From CAADGU01 sp964581605 (lineage in GTDB: Bacteria > Chloroflexota > Anaerolineae > Promineifilales > Promineifilaceae): a DNA stretch of 16,971 nt. Shown here one piece after another: positions 1-6,144 of the stretch. The stretch is from assembly GCA_964581605.1 (NCBI GenBank), contig CAZOPF010000116.1, positions 1 through 16,971 on the forward strand, given 5' to 3'. The notes below the pieces were generated by a model. The model was not told the origin of the DNA, did not search any database, and saw only the letters and a program-made list of their open reading frames with translations. The position numbers were made by a program, and so were the translations under genes. The first letter of the stretch is position 1; each line of letters begins with the position of its first letter.

Positions 1-249
1 CACGTTTCAACCCCTCTCAGGAAAACACGGCCGTCCTCACCGCAGTTATCCACAGTGGGATGGGCCATGTGAAACAAGGCCATTTTACACTTTTTTGTGG
101 GTCTTGTACACCACAAGTGGTCATAATCTTGCTCATTTTGCTCTTGTTCCTCCCACCGCTCAACGGTTTCCGAGGGTCTTGTTTTATCATCGCAAAAATG
201 GCGGTTTCTTAACTTCTACTCATCTTTGATTGGAGGATCAGATCGTCAC

Positions 250-279
250 TTTTCGCTGTTTTTCGCCGTTTTTCGCACT
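250..279 (+). repeat. Three tandem 10-bp units (TTTTCGC core)
   Basis: Three adjacent decamers share the core TTTTCGC followed by a variable GT/CG/AC-containing end. They lie about 175 bp upstream of the WYL-family regulator gene. One unit per helical turn would suit cooperative protein binding, but nothing else supports a regulatory role, and a simple sequence expansion is equally possible. Confidence 0.35.
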
Positions 280-357
280 CAATCGCCTGTTCCGAGGGTC
301 TGACGCCGTTTTATCGGCTGAAATAGTTTGGTTCTCCACGTCTATTTTGCTAAATTG

Positions 358-433
358 AAGGGAGAAAATTAGAAATTAGAAGGGAGAAGGGAGAGCGTTT
401 CTCATTTCTTATTTCTCACTTCTCATTTCTTTC
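358..433. repeat. Heptamer-repeat imperfect hairpin
   Basis: The left half is built of purine-rich heptamers (AGAAATT, AGAAGGG). The right half is built of pyrimidine-rich heptamers (ATTTCTC, ATTTCTT). The halves are roughly complementary around a short GCG centre near 395, so the strand can fold into a long imperfect hairpin. It ends about 20 bp before the WYL gene start, where it could act as a terminator for upstream transcription. The architecture matches the octamer hairpins elsewhere in the window. Confidence 0.55.
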
Positions 434-452
434 TGAAAAGGGTCGTCAAAAC

Positions 453-1988
453 ATGATGCTAGACATGGCAGCGCCAATAGCTGTTACTCGAATCCAGGTA
501 TTGGAGCCTGACACCAGTGAGTTGTGTCATCCGTTGACGCCATACTCCTTGACATTGGTGTTAGCCTACCTCCACTATTATACACCAGAAAAGCTGCCTA
601 AAGGTCGTTTTCTTTCTCCCACCCATTTGCGGATGTTGGCCCAATGGATTGGGCAGCCCGCACCCCAAATTCGTTCCATTCGCCAACATCGTCAGTTGGC
701 TGCCCATATCGCCATCCTGTATGCGGCCGGATTTCTGTCAATGTCTGGTTCCAGGATAATGGCTCAACCTGGCATCGTCCCCTGGTTGCATGCTCCCTTC
801 CCTGACAAGATTGCTCATTTGCAGAAAGTAATCGGATGCCCGCCACACTGGACCAAAAACTGGATACAGGCCATCACTGAACTGGGATTGCAAGATACCC
901 TACCTCTGGATCACATCACTTACTTGCAGCAGTCCCTGGCACGTCAATGTGTCGGCGCAATGGAAACGAACAACGCCGTCTGGCGGGATTCAGCGCCAGA
1001 TGAAATGTGGCAAATCAGCCTGCCACCCACCTTACCCTTATGGTTGCATTTCGATCTGCGCCAACTCGGTGAGTGGTCTCCAGAACAACCACTCACCTGT
1101 ACGCCGCTGACTGTCGCCCTGGCAGTGCAACGTGGGTATGGGCCTGACACAATCCAATGGTTGTTGGAAACAGCAACCGGACAATCACTACCGCCAGCCC
1201 AGCAGATTCAGCTCCATCAATGGTGCCGCCGCGCCCATGTCTACCGCCTGCGGACAGTGCAATTACTCACTGTCCCCCAACCCGATTATTTGGAACCTAT
1301 GCGGCGGCGAAAGGAGTTTCGGTCGGCCATTCTCGAACAGCTATCTCCCCGACACATCGCCGTCCACTCCGATATTATTCCTGCTGTAGACAAGTGGCTG
1401 GCCGCTCACGGTTACCCCCTTTACCAACACCAGGTGGCATCTGAAAATGCTTCGGTAGAAACGGAGTTGACTTATCAATGGCTGGGTCTACGCCTACTGG
1501 TTGGCCTGGGAAACATCATCCCCCTCCCTTACCCTTCTCCGCACAGTCTACTGGATAGTCTCAGCGAGCAGCTGACGGAAACAACCAAAAGTGAATTGGA
1601 GGCAACGGTTATCCTCATTCTGGAACAACTACGAGAAGCCATTCACGGCCGTGATGCCTTCTTCCCGTCACAAAAACCGATTGACCCCACCCTAATTGCT
1701 ACCCTGCAAAAGACAATTATTCAAGAAACAACGCTCACCATTACCTACCAGGCATTAGGCGACCGCAAACCGTCTGCCAGGCAAATCCAACCCCTTCATC
1801 TGGAAAAACGGGGAGAACTATTTTATCTCCATGCCTACTGCTTTCGCGCCGAAACGAACCTTACCTTTGTCATTCCGCGGAGTCTTCGACGAGGAATCTC
1901 TCCCATTTGTACAGGAGAAGGATTCCTCGCTCCGAAGACTCCGCTCGGAATGACAGGCCAATTTGAAAAGTTAAGAAGACTTCTTTAA
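453..1988 (+). CDS. WYL-domain regulator with helicase-associated-like middle domain, C-terminus disrupted
   Basis: This 511-residue protein is probably a transcriptional or ligand-responsive regulator. Residues about 215-262 (TPLTVALAVQRG, TGQSLPPAQ, LHQW) resemble the XPB/helicase-C-3-like module found in front of some WYL domains. Residues about 428-470 match a WYL domain (ITYQALGDRKPS, IQPLHLEKRGELFYLHAYC). The usual ending (an arginine-phenylalanine-rich strand of the FRLDRI type) is missing. From residue 473 the reading frame runs through an inverted-repeat element (1869-1954) and stops shortly after, so about 39 C-terminal residues are element-encoded. The ATG at 453 lies 11 bases after an AGGG. 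WYL proteins are known modulators near CRISPR loci, but this gene is 5 kb from the cas genes and a link is only inferred. It may be functional or a recent pseudogene. Confidence 0.6.
   Translation: MMLDMAAPIAVTRIQVLEPDTSELCHPLTPYSLTLVLAYLHYYTPEKLPKGRFLSPTHLRMLAQWIGQPAPQIRSIRQHRQLAAHIAILYAAGFLSMSGSRIMAQPGIVPWLHAPFPDKIAHLQKVIGCPPHWTKNWIQAITELGLQDTLPLDHITYLQQSLARQCVGAMETNNAVWRDSAPDEMWQISLPPTLPLWLHFDLRQLGEWSPEQPLTCTPLTVALAVQRGYGPDTIQWLLETATGQSLPPAQQIQLHQWCRRAHVYRLRTVQLLTVPQPDYLEPMRRRKEFRSAILEQLSPRHIAVHSDIIPAVDKWLAAHGYPLYQHQVASENASVETELTYQWLGLRLLVGLGNIIPLPYPSPHSLLDSLSEQLTETTKSELEATVILILEQLREAIHGRDAFFPSQKPIDPTLIATLQKTIIQETTLTITYQALGDRKPSARQIQPLHLEKRGELFYLHAYCFRAETNLTFVIPRSLRRGISPICTGEGFLAPKTPLGMTGQFEKLRRLL
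1869..1954. repeat. 86-bp inverted-repeat element inside the WYL gene
   Basis: It begins GTCATTCCG and ends CGGAATGAC. The arms are about 30 bp each (outer GTCATTCCG, middle CGGAGTCTTCG, inner CGAGGAATC) and match except for two 2-base indels, with a ~22-bp loop. Elements with these ends (GTCATTCCGAGCGGAG...GAGGAATC) recur in many bacterial genomes as dispersed palindromic repeats; that comparison is from memory. A second short inverted repeat (GTTAAGAAG / CTTCTTTAAC, 1970-1989) follows and contains the stop codon of the host gene. Confidence 0.75.
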
Positions 1989-2262
1989 CGGTGTAGTATT
2001 TTTCCATAATTGTGGCCTCCTTACGCCGCTGTTTATGCTCACTAATGACAGGCGAGGCTGTTTCAAAGCCAGCAAATCAGAACTTTATCCGAACCTTTTC
2101 AGAACTTGTGGCCGCCACCTCGCATCCGGGGAATTCCGCCCCGCGCTATGCTGATGTCATCAGCTAGCGAATGTCTTATTTCCCGGCTCTTGTGGCCTTC
2201 ATGAAGAGGGGCAACCCTGGGCGCGCCTGACACATGAGCCTCCAACCCAATGGAGGTTTCCC
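1989..2262. other. Intergenic region, no gene recognised
   Basis: No reading frame here has convincing coding character. A perfect 15-bp palindrome (GCTGATG-T-CATCAGC) sits at 2150-2164. CCTCCA (2239-2244) and TGGAGG (2251-2256) form a small perfect stem just before the small reading frame at 2263, so the putative ribosome-binding site could be occluded. The 12-mer CAACCCTGGGCG occurs at 2212-2223 and again at 2351-2362. Confidence 0.45.
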
Positions 2263-2391
2263 ATGTCGTCAAAAGTTCAGAAAAAGTTGGTTCATGTTGT
2301 TTTGGGTATCGGTTTGTTGCTGGCTCTGTTCTCCACGCCCACTCCGCCAACAACCCTGGGCGAGTGTTCGGTACAGACCGGGACTTGTTAG
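2263..2391 (+). CDS. Possible small secreted or membrane peptide (42 aa), perhaps a truncated gene
   Basis: The ATG lies 6 bases after TGGAGG. The product has a basic start (MSSKVQKK), a hydrophobic core (VVLGIGLLLALF) and a short Pro/Thr/Cys tail, which is the layout of a signal peptide with almost no mature protein. The TAG stop straddles the junction with the octamer repeat that starts at 2391, so the repeat may have cut short a longer secreted protein. The ribosome-binding site can pair with an upstream CCTCCA. I do not recognise a family. It could be a real micropeptide, a gene remnant or a chance frame. Confidence 0.35.
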   Translation: MSSKVQKKLVHVVLGIGLLLALFSTPTPPTTLGECSVQTGTC

Positions 2392-2464
2392 GGTAATTGG
2401 GTAATTGAGTGATTGAGTGATTGAGTAATTGGGTAATTACATAATTACCCAATTACCCAATACC
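2391..2464. repeat. Octamer-repeat hairpin (G[A/G]GT[A/G]ATT units), likely terminator
   Basis: There are six consecutive octamers (GGGTAATT, GGGTAATT, GAGTGATT twice, GAGTAATT, GGGTAATT), a 4-base loop (ACAT), then complementary octamers (AATTACCC twice). The stem pairs 2420-2438 with 2443-2461 almost perfectly. It contains the TAA stop of the minus-strand TPR gene and abuts the TAG of the small plus-strand frame, so it is placed to terminate transcription from both sides. Confidence 0.8.
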
Positions 2465-3643
2465 AATTCTGGCGGCGCATCTGGCCCGCGCCGTTTGAAA
2501 ATTTGCCGTCAGTTTTTGTGCCCATTGGTGGTCGGGGTAAGAAGCCAGCAGGTGCAGAGCAGCATCATAATGGGACACGGCCGTGTCCCATTTCCCTTGC
2601 TGCTCATACACCTCCGCCAACGTGCCCACGCTGTTGGCCTGTTCCACCTCATCATGTGCCTGCTGCCACAAGGTGATGCCCTTTTCCAGAACCAGTTGCG
2701 CCTCCCCCCATCGCTGCAAGGCCAGCAAGGTGTTGCCCAGATTATGCGTCAGCGACCCCCGCAGATGAAACAAACCCGGCAACGGCCGTGCCGCCGCCAA
2801 CCCCTGCCGGAATACCGCCTCTGCTTCACTATACTCGCCGGTCACATAATGCAGCGTCCCCAATCCATTGAGTACCTTCAGCCTGTCCACCACGCTGGCA
2901 GTGGGGGCTAATATCTCATGCGCCTGCTCATAACACCGTTTCGCTTCGGCCCAACGGCTTTGCCGGAAGTACACCGCGCCTAGATTTAGCCAGGTTCGCG
3001 CATAGAGTGCTGGCTCATGCAAGAGAGGCCAGTGGGCCAGTGCCTGCTGGAACTGGGCCTCGCTGGCGGTAAACGAACCCGTTTCCAGTTCAATCAATCC
3101 GAGCGAGGTGTGACACGAGGCCACTGTTACCGCCTGTGTGGGGGATAATAGTGCCAGCGCCGCCACGCCGTGTGCTCGCGCCTGACTGTATTGCTTGCCG
3201 CCTAAAAAGGCATTAGTCAAATGATAATGTGCCAGCGCCACCAGTTCAGCCATCTGGTGTGCTTCAGCCAGAGCCAGGGCCGCTTCCTGAATACGGATGG
3301 CGTCGCTGAAGTTACGATTGAGGTAGTAAATGCGGCCCTGGGCCAATAACAAACGGCCGTGTAAATCGAGCGGCAGATCCAGGGTGACGGCCGTTTCCAA
3401 CAAAGGCATCCACGCCAACCAGAGTCCCCAACACTCCATCGTGGGGATGAGCGCCGCCGCCAGGTTGGCCGCCTCCGGTTGCGCCGGCACCGAGGCCAGT
3501 CCGGCCGCCACTGCCTGCCAGACCACCTCGTGTTGGGCTTGCCAGCGATCCGGCTCTGTTCCCTCTAGCAGTCGCTGCCGCCACAGGCGCACATTGGCAA
3601 TTACCGCCTGTTGATAGTGGGCTTTAATATCAAACGCCGTCAT
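2453..3643 (-). CDS. TPR-repeat protein, partner of the STAND ATPase
   Basis: This 396-residue protein is made almost entirely of tetratricopeptide repeats. Typical A/B helix signatures are visible: YARTWLNLGAVYFRQSRWAEA, LNGLGTLHYVTGEYSEAE, HNLGNTLLALQRWGEA and GTLAEVYEQQGKWDTA. TPR arrays bind proteins or peptides. The ATG at 3643 is preferred over an upstream TTG at 3664; it overlaps the end of the NB-ARC gene by 14 bp, so the two are translationally coupled. A single STAND protein usually carries its sensor repeats in the same chain, so this looks like a split STAND sensor. The stop lies inside the octamer hairpin. Four ACGGCCGT palindromes fall in the gene, one at the centre of a perfect 24-bp palindrome (2569-2592). 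Confidence 0.8.
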   Translation of the reverse strand: MTAFDIKAHYQQAVIANVRLWRQRLLEGTEPDRWQAQHEVVWQAVAAGLASVPAQPEAANLAAALIPTMECWGLWLAWMPLLETAVTLDLPLDLHGRLLLAQGRIYYLNRNFSDAIRIQEAALALAEAHQMAELVALAHYHLTNAFLGGKQYSQARAHGVAALALLSPTQAVTVASCHTSLGLIELETGSFTASEAQFQQALAHWPLLHEPALYARTWLNLGAVYFRQSRWAEAKRCYEQAHEILAPTASVVDRLKVLNGLGTLHYVTGEYSEAEAVFRQGLAAARPLPGLFHLRGSLTHNLGNTLLALQRWGEAQLVLEKGITLWQQAHDEVEQANSVGTLAEVYEQQGKWDTAVSHYDAALHLLASYPDHQWAQKLTANFQTARARCAARIGIG

Positions 3644-5066
3644 CTTCCAGTAACGAACGCACAAATAGCTCGGTTAAGCGGTGAATGCCATAATACCGTT
3701 CCCATAGGTGGCTGCTATGCAGGCTACTGCGTACTTCCAGCAGGGAACGGCCGAGCAACTCATTGATGGCCGGCCATAATTGAGCTTCCGGCAGCCTACT
3801 CAGGTGGGCAATCTGTTCCGGGTCCATGCCACCTTCGGCCGCCAGGGGCATGATGGACAGCACGGCTTTGGCGTCGTGGCTGAGGGTGAGCCATGCCTGG
3901 CGCAGGATGTGTTGGTAGATCGCTTCGCCATCGGTTAACGGCCGTTGGCGCAAGGAAACAAGCAGGGTGGGCAACGGCCGTACTTTAGCCAGACTCACGA
4001 TTTGTTTGAGGGCAAACGGATTGCCGCCCACCACCTGGTAAATGGGTAACAACTCCGCGTCTTCGGCGGCGGCCGCCTGGGTAAAACCAATCTCCGCGGC
4101 ATAGTGGCGGATGAGGGCCAGACTGTCCGCCTGGCTCAGTTCGGGCAGGCTGATGGAGAGCGAACCGGCATGGTCTACCGGCGGGGTGCGTGAGGTGAGC
4201 AAAAAGCGGCTGGGTTGGGCCAGCGTCACCAATTCGGCCAGCAAGTAGGCGGTGTCTGCTTCTAATTCCAGATTATCCACCACAACCAGGTAACGCTGGC
4301 TTTTGAAAAGCAGTTGCACCTGCCGCAGCCGCTCCGGGTAGAGGGTGTCTCGCGGCAAGGCGGGCAGCAGCTTCTGGCTCAGTTGGCTGATGAGTTGTTG
4401 AAAGGTCTGTTCCGGGGCGGCCAGGGGGCGCGCCTTCGCCAACGGATTGGCGATCTTGAGCCAGATGACTTCTTCGTAGTACAGGCGGTGAATGGCCTGG
4501 CGGGCCACATGGTTAGCCAGGGAGGTTTTGCCGATACCGCCCATGCCCACCAGCGAAATGACCCAGGGGGAGACGGCCGTTGTCAGCAGCGTCAACAACC
4601 GTTCGGCCAGTTCCGCAACGCCAAAAAGCTGCGTGTAACTTTTGGCCTCCAATTGCCCTTCCTGGCGGGTGATGGACGCGGCGCGCACCTCCATTTCCTG
4701 GGCATAGAGGATGGCGGCCAGCAGCGTCAACGCCTGGTTTTGTTTGTGTTTCACCTGATCGGCGCTCAGGGGCAGCAGCTGGCTCACACGCTGGATGGAT
4801 TCCTGGTCGAGGAACCGCTTTTTGAGGATGTCGGCCGCCTGGGGCTGCTGCTTTTCCAGCCGTTCCAAACAGGCTAACAGCACCTTGTTGATAGCCAGCC
4901 GGGTAGTGGTGGGGGTAGGCGGCCCCAAGTCTTGATAGTGGCTTTGTACCAGCAATAAGTCAGCCAGCAAAAGTTCACCGTCGTCATCCGCCGTATGCCA
5001 ATGTTTAAGCGCGTGATGGAGGTCTGTTTTTAATCGGGGCAGGGAAATCTCGTTTGCGGGTTCCAT
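3630..5066 (-). CDS. STAND/NB-ARC ATPase with sigma-region-4-like N-terminal domain
   Basis: This 478-residue signal-transduction NTPase shows a P-loop GMGGIGKTS (about 174-182), a Walker B strand YLVVVDN (259-265), a sensor-1-like LLTSRT (289-294), a GLPLA-type motif GGNPFALK (347-354) and a winged-helix/HRLT region near the C-terminus. Residues about 70-125 (ILKKRFLD, VSQLLPLSADQV) look like a sigma70-region-4 or HTH module, so the output could be DNA binding. The ATG at 5066 has AAAGGA six bases upstream and is preferred over TTG at 5102. It overlaps the downstream TPR gene. Together they could be a split AfsR/MalT-like regulator or an Avs-like defence sensor; the sequence does not settle which. 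Confidence 0.8.
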   Translation of the reverse strand: MEPANEISLPRLKTDLHHALKHWHTADDDGELLLADLLLVQSHYQDLGPPTPTTTRLAINKVLLACLERLEKQQPQAADILKKRFLDQESIQRVSQLLPLSADQVKHKQNQALTLLAAILYAQEMEVRAASITRQEGQLEAKSYTQLFGVAELAERLLTLLTTAVSPWVISLVGMGGIGKTSLANHVARQAIHRLYYEEVIWLKIANPLAKARPLAAPEQTFQQLISQLSQKLLPALPRDTLYPERLRQVQLLFKSQRYLVVVDNLELEADTAYLLAELVTLAQPSRFLLTSRTPPVDHAGSLSISLPELSQADSLALIRHYAAEIGFTQAAAAEDAELLPIYQVVGGNPFALKQIVSLAKVRPLPTLLVSLRQRPLTDGEAIYQHILRQAWLTLSHDAKAVLSIMPLAAEGGMDPEQIAHLSRLPEAQLWPAINELLGRSLLEVRSSLHSSHLWERYYGIHRLTELFVRSLLEDDGV

Positions 5067-5126
5067 GTGTAATCCTTTGTAAACAGGCCCAATAATTCTC
5101 AATCTGGAATTTTTGCTATCATCGCC

Positions 5127-5174
5127 ACCGATTGAAATCGGCGTCTGTTATGCACAAACGCGCTAAAGCGCGTT
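5127..5174. repeat. Double-hairpin palindromic repeat
   Basis: Two stems follow each other: CCGA-TTGAAA-TCGG (5128-5141) and AACGCGCT-AA-AGCGCGTT (5157-5174, perfect). The spacing and the two conserved loops are typical of dispersed intergenic palindromic elements. It lies about 60 bp upstream of the NB-ARC gene start. A role in its transcription is possible but unsupported. Confidence 0.55.
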
Positions 5175-5343
5175 CGGGGTGGCTCTGGCAACGTGCTTCA
5201 GCATGGCCTCATTTTGCCCGATTATGCCCGTTTTGGCACTTTTCCGCCGGTTATTGGTCTTACGCGCCCAAACTGGCCCGACCAGTCCTCTTTTTTATGG
5301 TAGGGTGAGCGTATGTTCTTTTGTTGTAATTGCGGGAGGGTAT

Positions 5344-5386
5344 ACATGGCGGCAGAACTATTATTTTGCCGCCATGTTTATTTTTA
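5344..5386 (+). terminator. Intrinsic terminator (11-bp perfect stem plus U-tract)
   Basis: ACATGGCGGCA (5344-5354) pairs perfectly with TGCCGCCATGT (5367-5377) around a 12-base loop, and TTATTTTTA follows directly. This is the strongest rho-independent terminator in the window. No gene ends here on the plus strand, so it must stop an unannotated short transcript or act as an attenuator. A 13-codon frame (ATG 5346 to TAG 5387) with GGGAGGG five bases upstream lies across the hairpin. Confidence 0.7.
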
Positions 5387-5423
5387 GTGAGCGTCTAAAA
5401 ATTACTTGCCGTTTTGAGATTGG

Positions 5424-5608
5424 CAGACTGAGAAATTGAGAGATTGGGCATGGTTCATAAAGCGGAAGTTATCTTTTACCAATTGTGGAACGATTTCGCC
5501 AATCGTTCTCTGGACGATTGGCAAAATCATCCTACAAAGTGCCAGGCTGATTTCTTGGATTTCTGAACCATGCCAGAGATTGGCAATCTCCTAATCTCCC
5601 AGTCTCCT
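5424..5608. repeat. Nested inverted-repeat element, MITE-like
   Basis: Perfect 11-bp arms GGCATGGTTCA (5447-5457) and TGAACCATGCC (5564-5574) enclose a second pair: 5492-5506 with 5514-5528, 14 of 15 bases complementary. Outside the 11-bp arms lie octamers of the same style as the other hairpins (GAGAAATT, GAGAGATT on the left; AATCTCC-type on the right). The whole looks like a compact non-coding insertion that landed in, or captured, an octamer hairpin. The ATG at 5570 lies inside its right arm. Confidence 0.65.
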
Positions 5609-5635
5609 TTATTTAGTAGCGAAGGGTACAAATCA

Positions 5636-6103
5636 TTGAACGGGCATTGTTATCTCTTATGCGCCACGGGGTATGCTGAGACGAGTGTGCAGGAAGCCCG
5701 GTTGTGGCTGCAAGCGGCAGGAATTGAACCGATCCTCCTGGGCTTGAAATCTGGTTCTATTTCTGGGGCAAGCGGGGGGCGTATGCTGGCGCAGGCTTTA
5801 ATTTCCTCATTTACCGGTGAAGAAGCAAAACGGCCGTTGCCCGATGGTTTATTGCTGGCCGGTGGTTCGGCCTGCGGCCGGCGGTTGCTGACTGACCCGC
5901 GCGTGCATGTGCTGGTGCAGCAGATGTGCCAGGCGGCAAAACCGGTTGGTTTATTGCACCCCGTCTTTTATCCGCTGGCAGTTTTGTTGAAACAGCAGGC
6001 GGAAGACAACCCCTTCCTCTTGTTGCAAGAGGAGCAGACGACCGGTGCGTTTATAAATGTTTTTACCGCAATGGGGCATACGGCCGTTTCTGGGAGTAAT
6101 TGA
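5636..6103 (+). CDS. DJ-1/PfpI-like protein without nucleophile cysteine
   Basis: This product of about 155 residues has the DJ-1/PfpI fold signature: LLCATGYAETSVQEA with LWLQAAGIEPILLGLKSG, then DGLLLAGGSACGRRLLTDPRV and AAKPVGLLHPV. In active members the last motif reads roughly AAICHGP. Here the position of the catalytic cysteine appears to be leucine (LLHP), so protease, deglycase or chaperone activity is doubtful. I prefer the TTG start at 5636, nine bases after GAAGGG, because the in-frame ATG at 5570 lies inside the inverted-repeat element. The stop codon comes from the octamer hairpin downstream, so the C-terminus may be shortened. It is convergent with the Csx3-like gene. Function unknown. 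Confidence 0.6.
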   Translation: MNGHCYLLCATGYAETSVQEARLWLQAAGIEPILLGLKSGSISGASGGRMLAQALISSFTGEEAKRPLPDGLLLAGGSACGRRLLTDPRVHVLVQQMCQAAKPVGLLHPVFYPLAVLLKQQAEDNPFLLLQEEQTTGAFINVFTAMGHTAVSGSN

Positions 6104-6144
6104 GTAATTGGGTAATTGGGTAATTACCCAATTACTCAATTACC
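6094..6144. terminator. Octamer-repeat hairpin, bidirectional terminator
   Basis: Four octamers (GAGTAATT twice, GGGTAATT twice, 6094-6125) run into their complement. The stem is centred on GGGTAATTACCC (6118-6129) and pairs 6104-6120 with 6127-6143 with one mismatch. It supplies the TGA of the plus-strand DJ-1-like gene (6101-6103) and the TGA of the minus-strand Csx3-like gene (6136-6138). It is the same family as the hairpin at 2391-2464. Confidence 0.8.

Larger units (their letters stand above)
1..452. other. Non-coding leader region with short repeats
   Basis: I see no convincing gene here. It holds an ACGGCCGT palindrome at 27-34, a single perfect DnaA-box-like TTATCCACA at 46-54, three copies of a 10-bp unit (TTTTCGCNGT-like) at 250-279, and two copies of CCGAGGGTCT near 170 and 292. 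The segment at 358-433 is purine-rich and then pyrimidine-rich. The first ~20 bases (GTTTCAACCCCTCTCAGG) have the flavour of a type III CRISPR repeat end, but only one copy is visible, so this is not called as an array. Confidence 0.5.
5067..5635. other. Repeat-rich intergenic region
   Basis: No confident gene lies in this ~570 bp. It contains a pair of small hairpins (5127-5174), a strong intrinsic terminator with a tiny frame across it (5344-5387), and a large nested inverted-repeat element (5424-5608). A longer plus-strand frame crossing 5179-5439 has no recognisable protein character and spans the terminator. Confidence 0.55.

Noticed and set aside
46..54. Perfect DnaA box TTATCCACA
   Set aside because: A single 9-mer with no cluster, no AT-rich unwinding element and no dnaA/dnaN neighbour; not evidence of an origin.
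2569..2592. Perfect 24-bp palindrome centred on ACGGCCGT, as an operator
   Set aside because: It lies inside the TPR coding sequence and is explained by an ACGGCCGT copy extended by flanking codons (WDTAVSH); no promoter is nearby.
3748..3757. ACGGCCGA and similar near-matches (also CCGGCCGT 10143, GCGGCCGT 14905)
   Set aside because: One mismatch from the iterated palindrome; not counted, although they may be decayed copies.
4314..4877. 187-codon plus-strand frame opposite the NB-ARC gene
   Set aside because: Gly/Gln/Leu low-complexity shadow of the P-loop ATPase coding strand.
5179..5439. 86-codon plus-strand reading frame
   Set aside because: It has no family resemblance, spans a strong terminator hairpin and contains repeat sequence; likely a chance frame.
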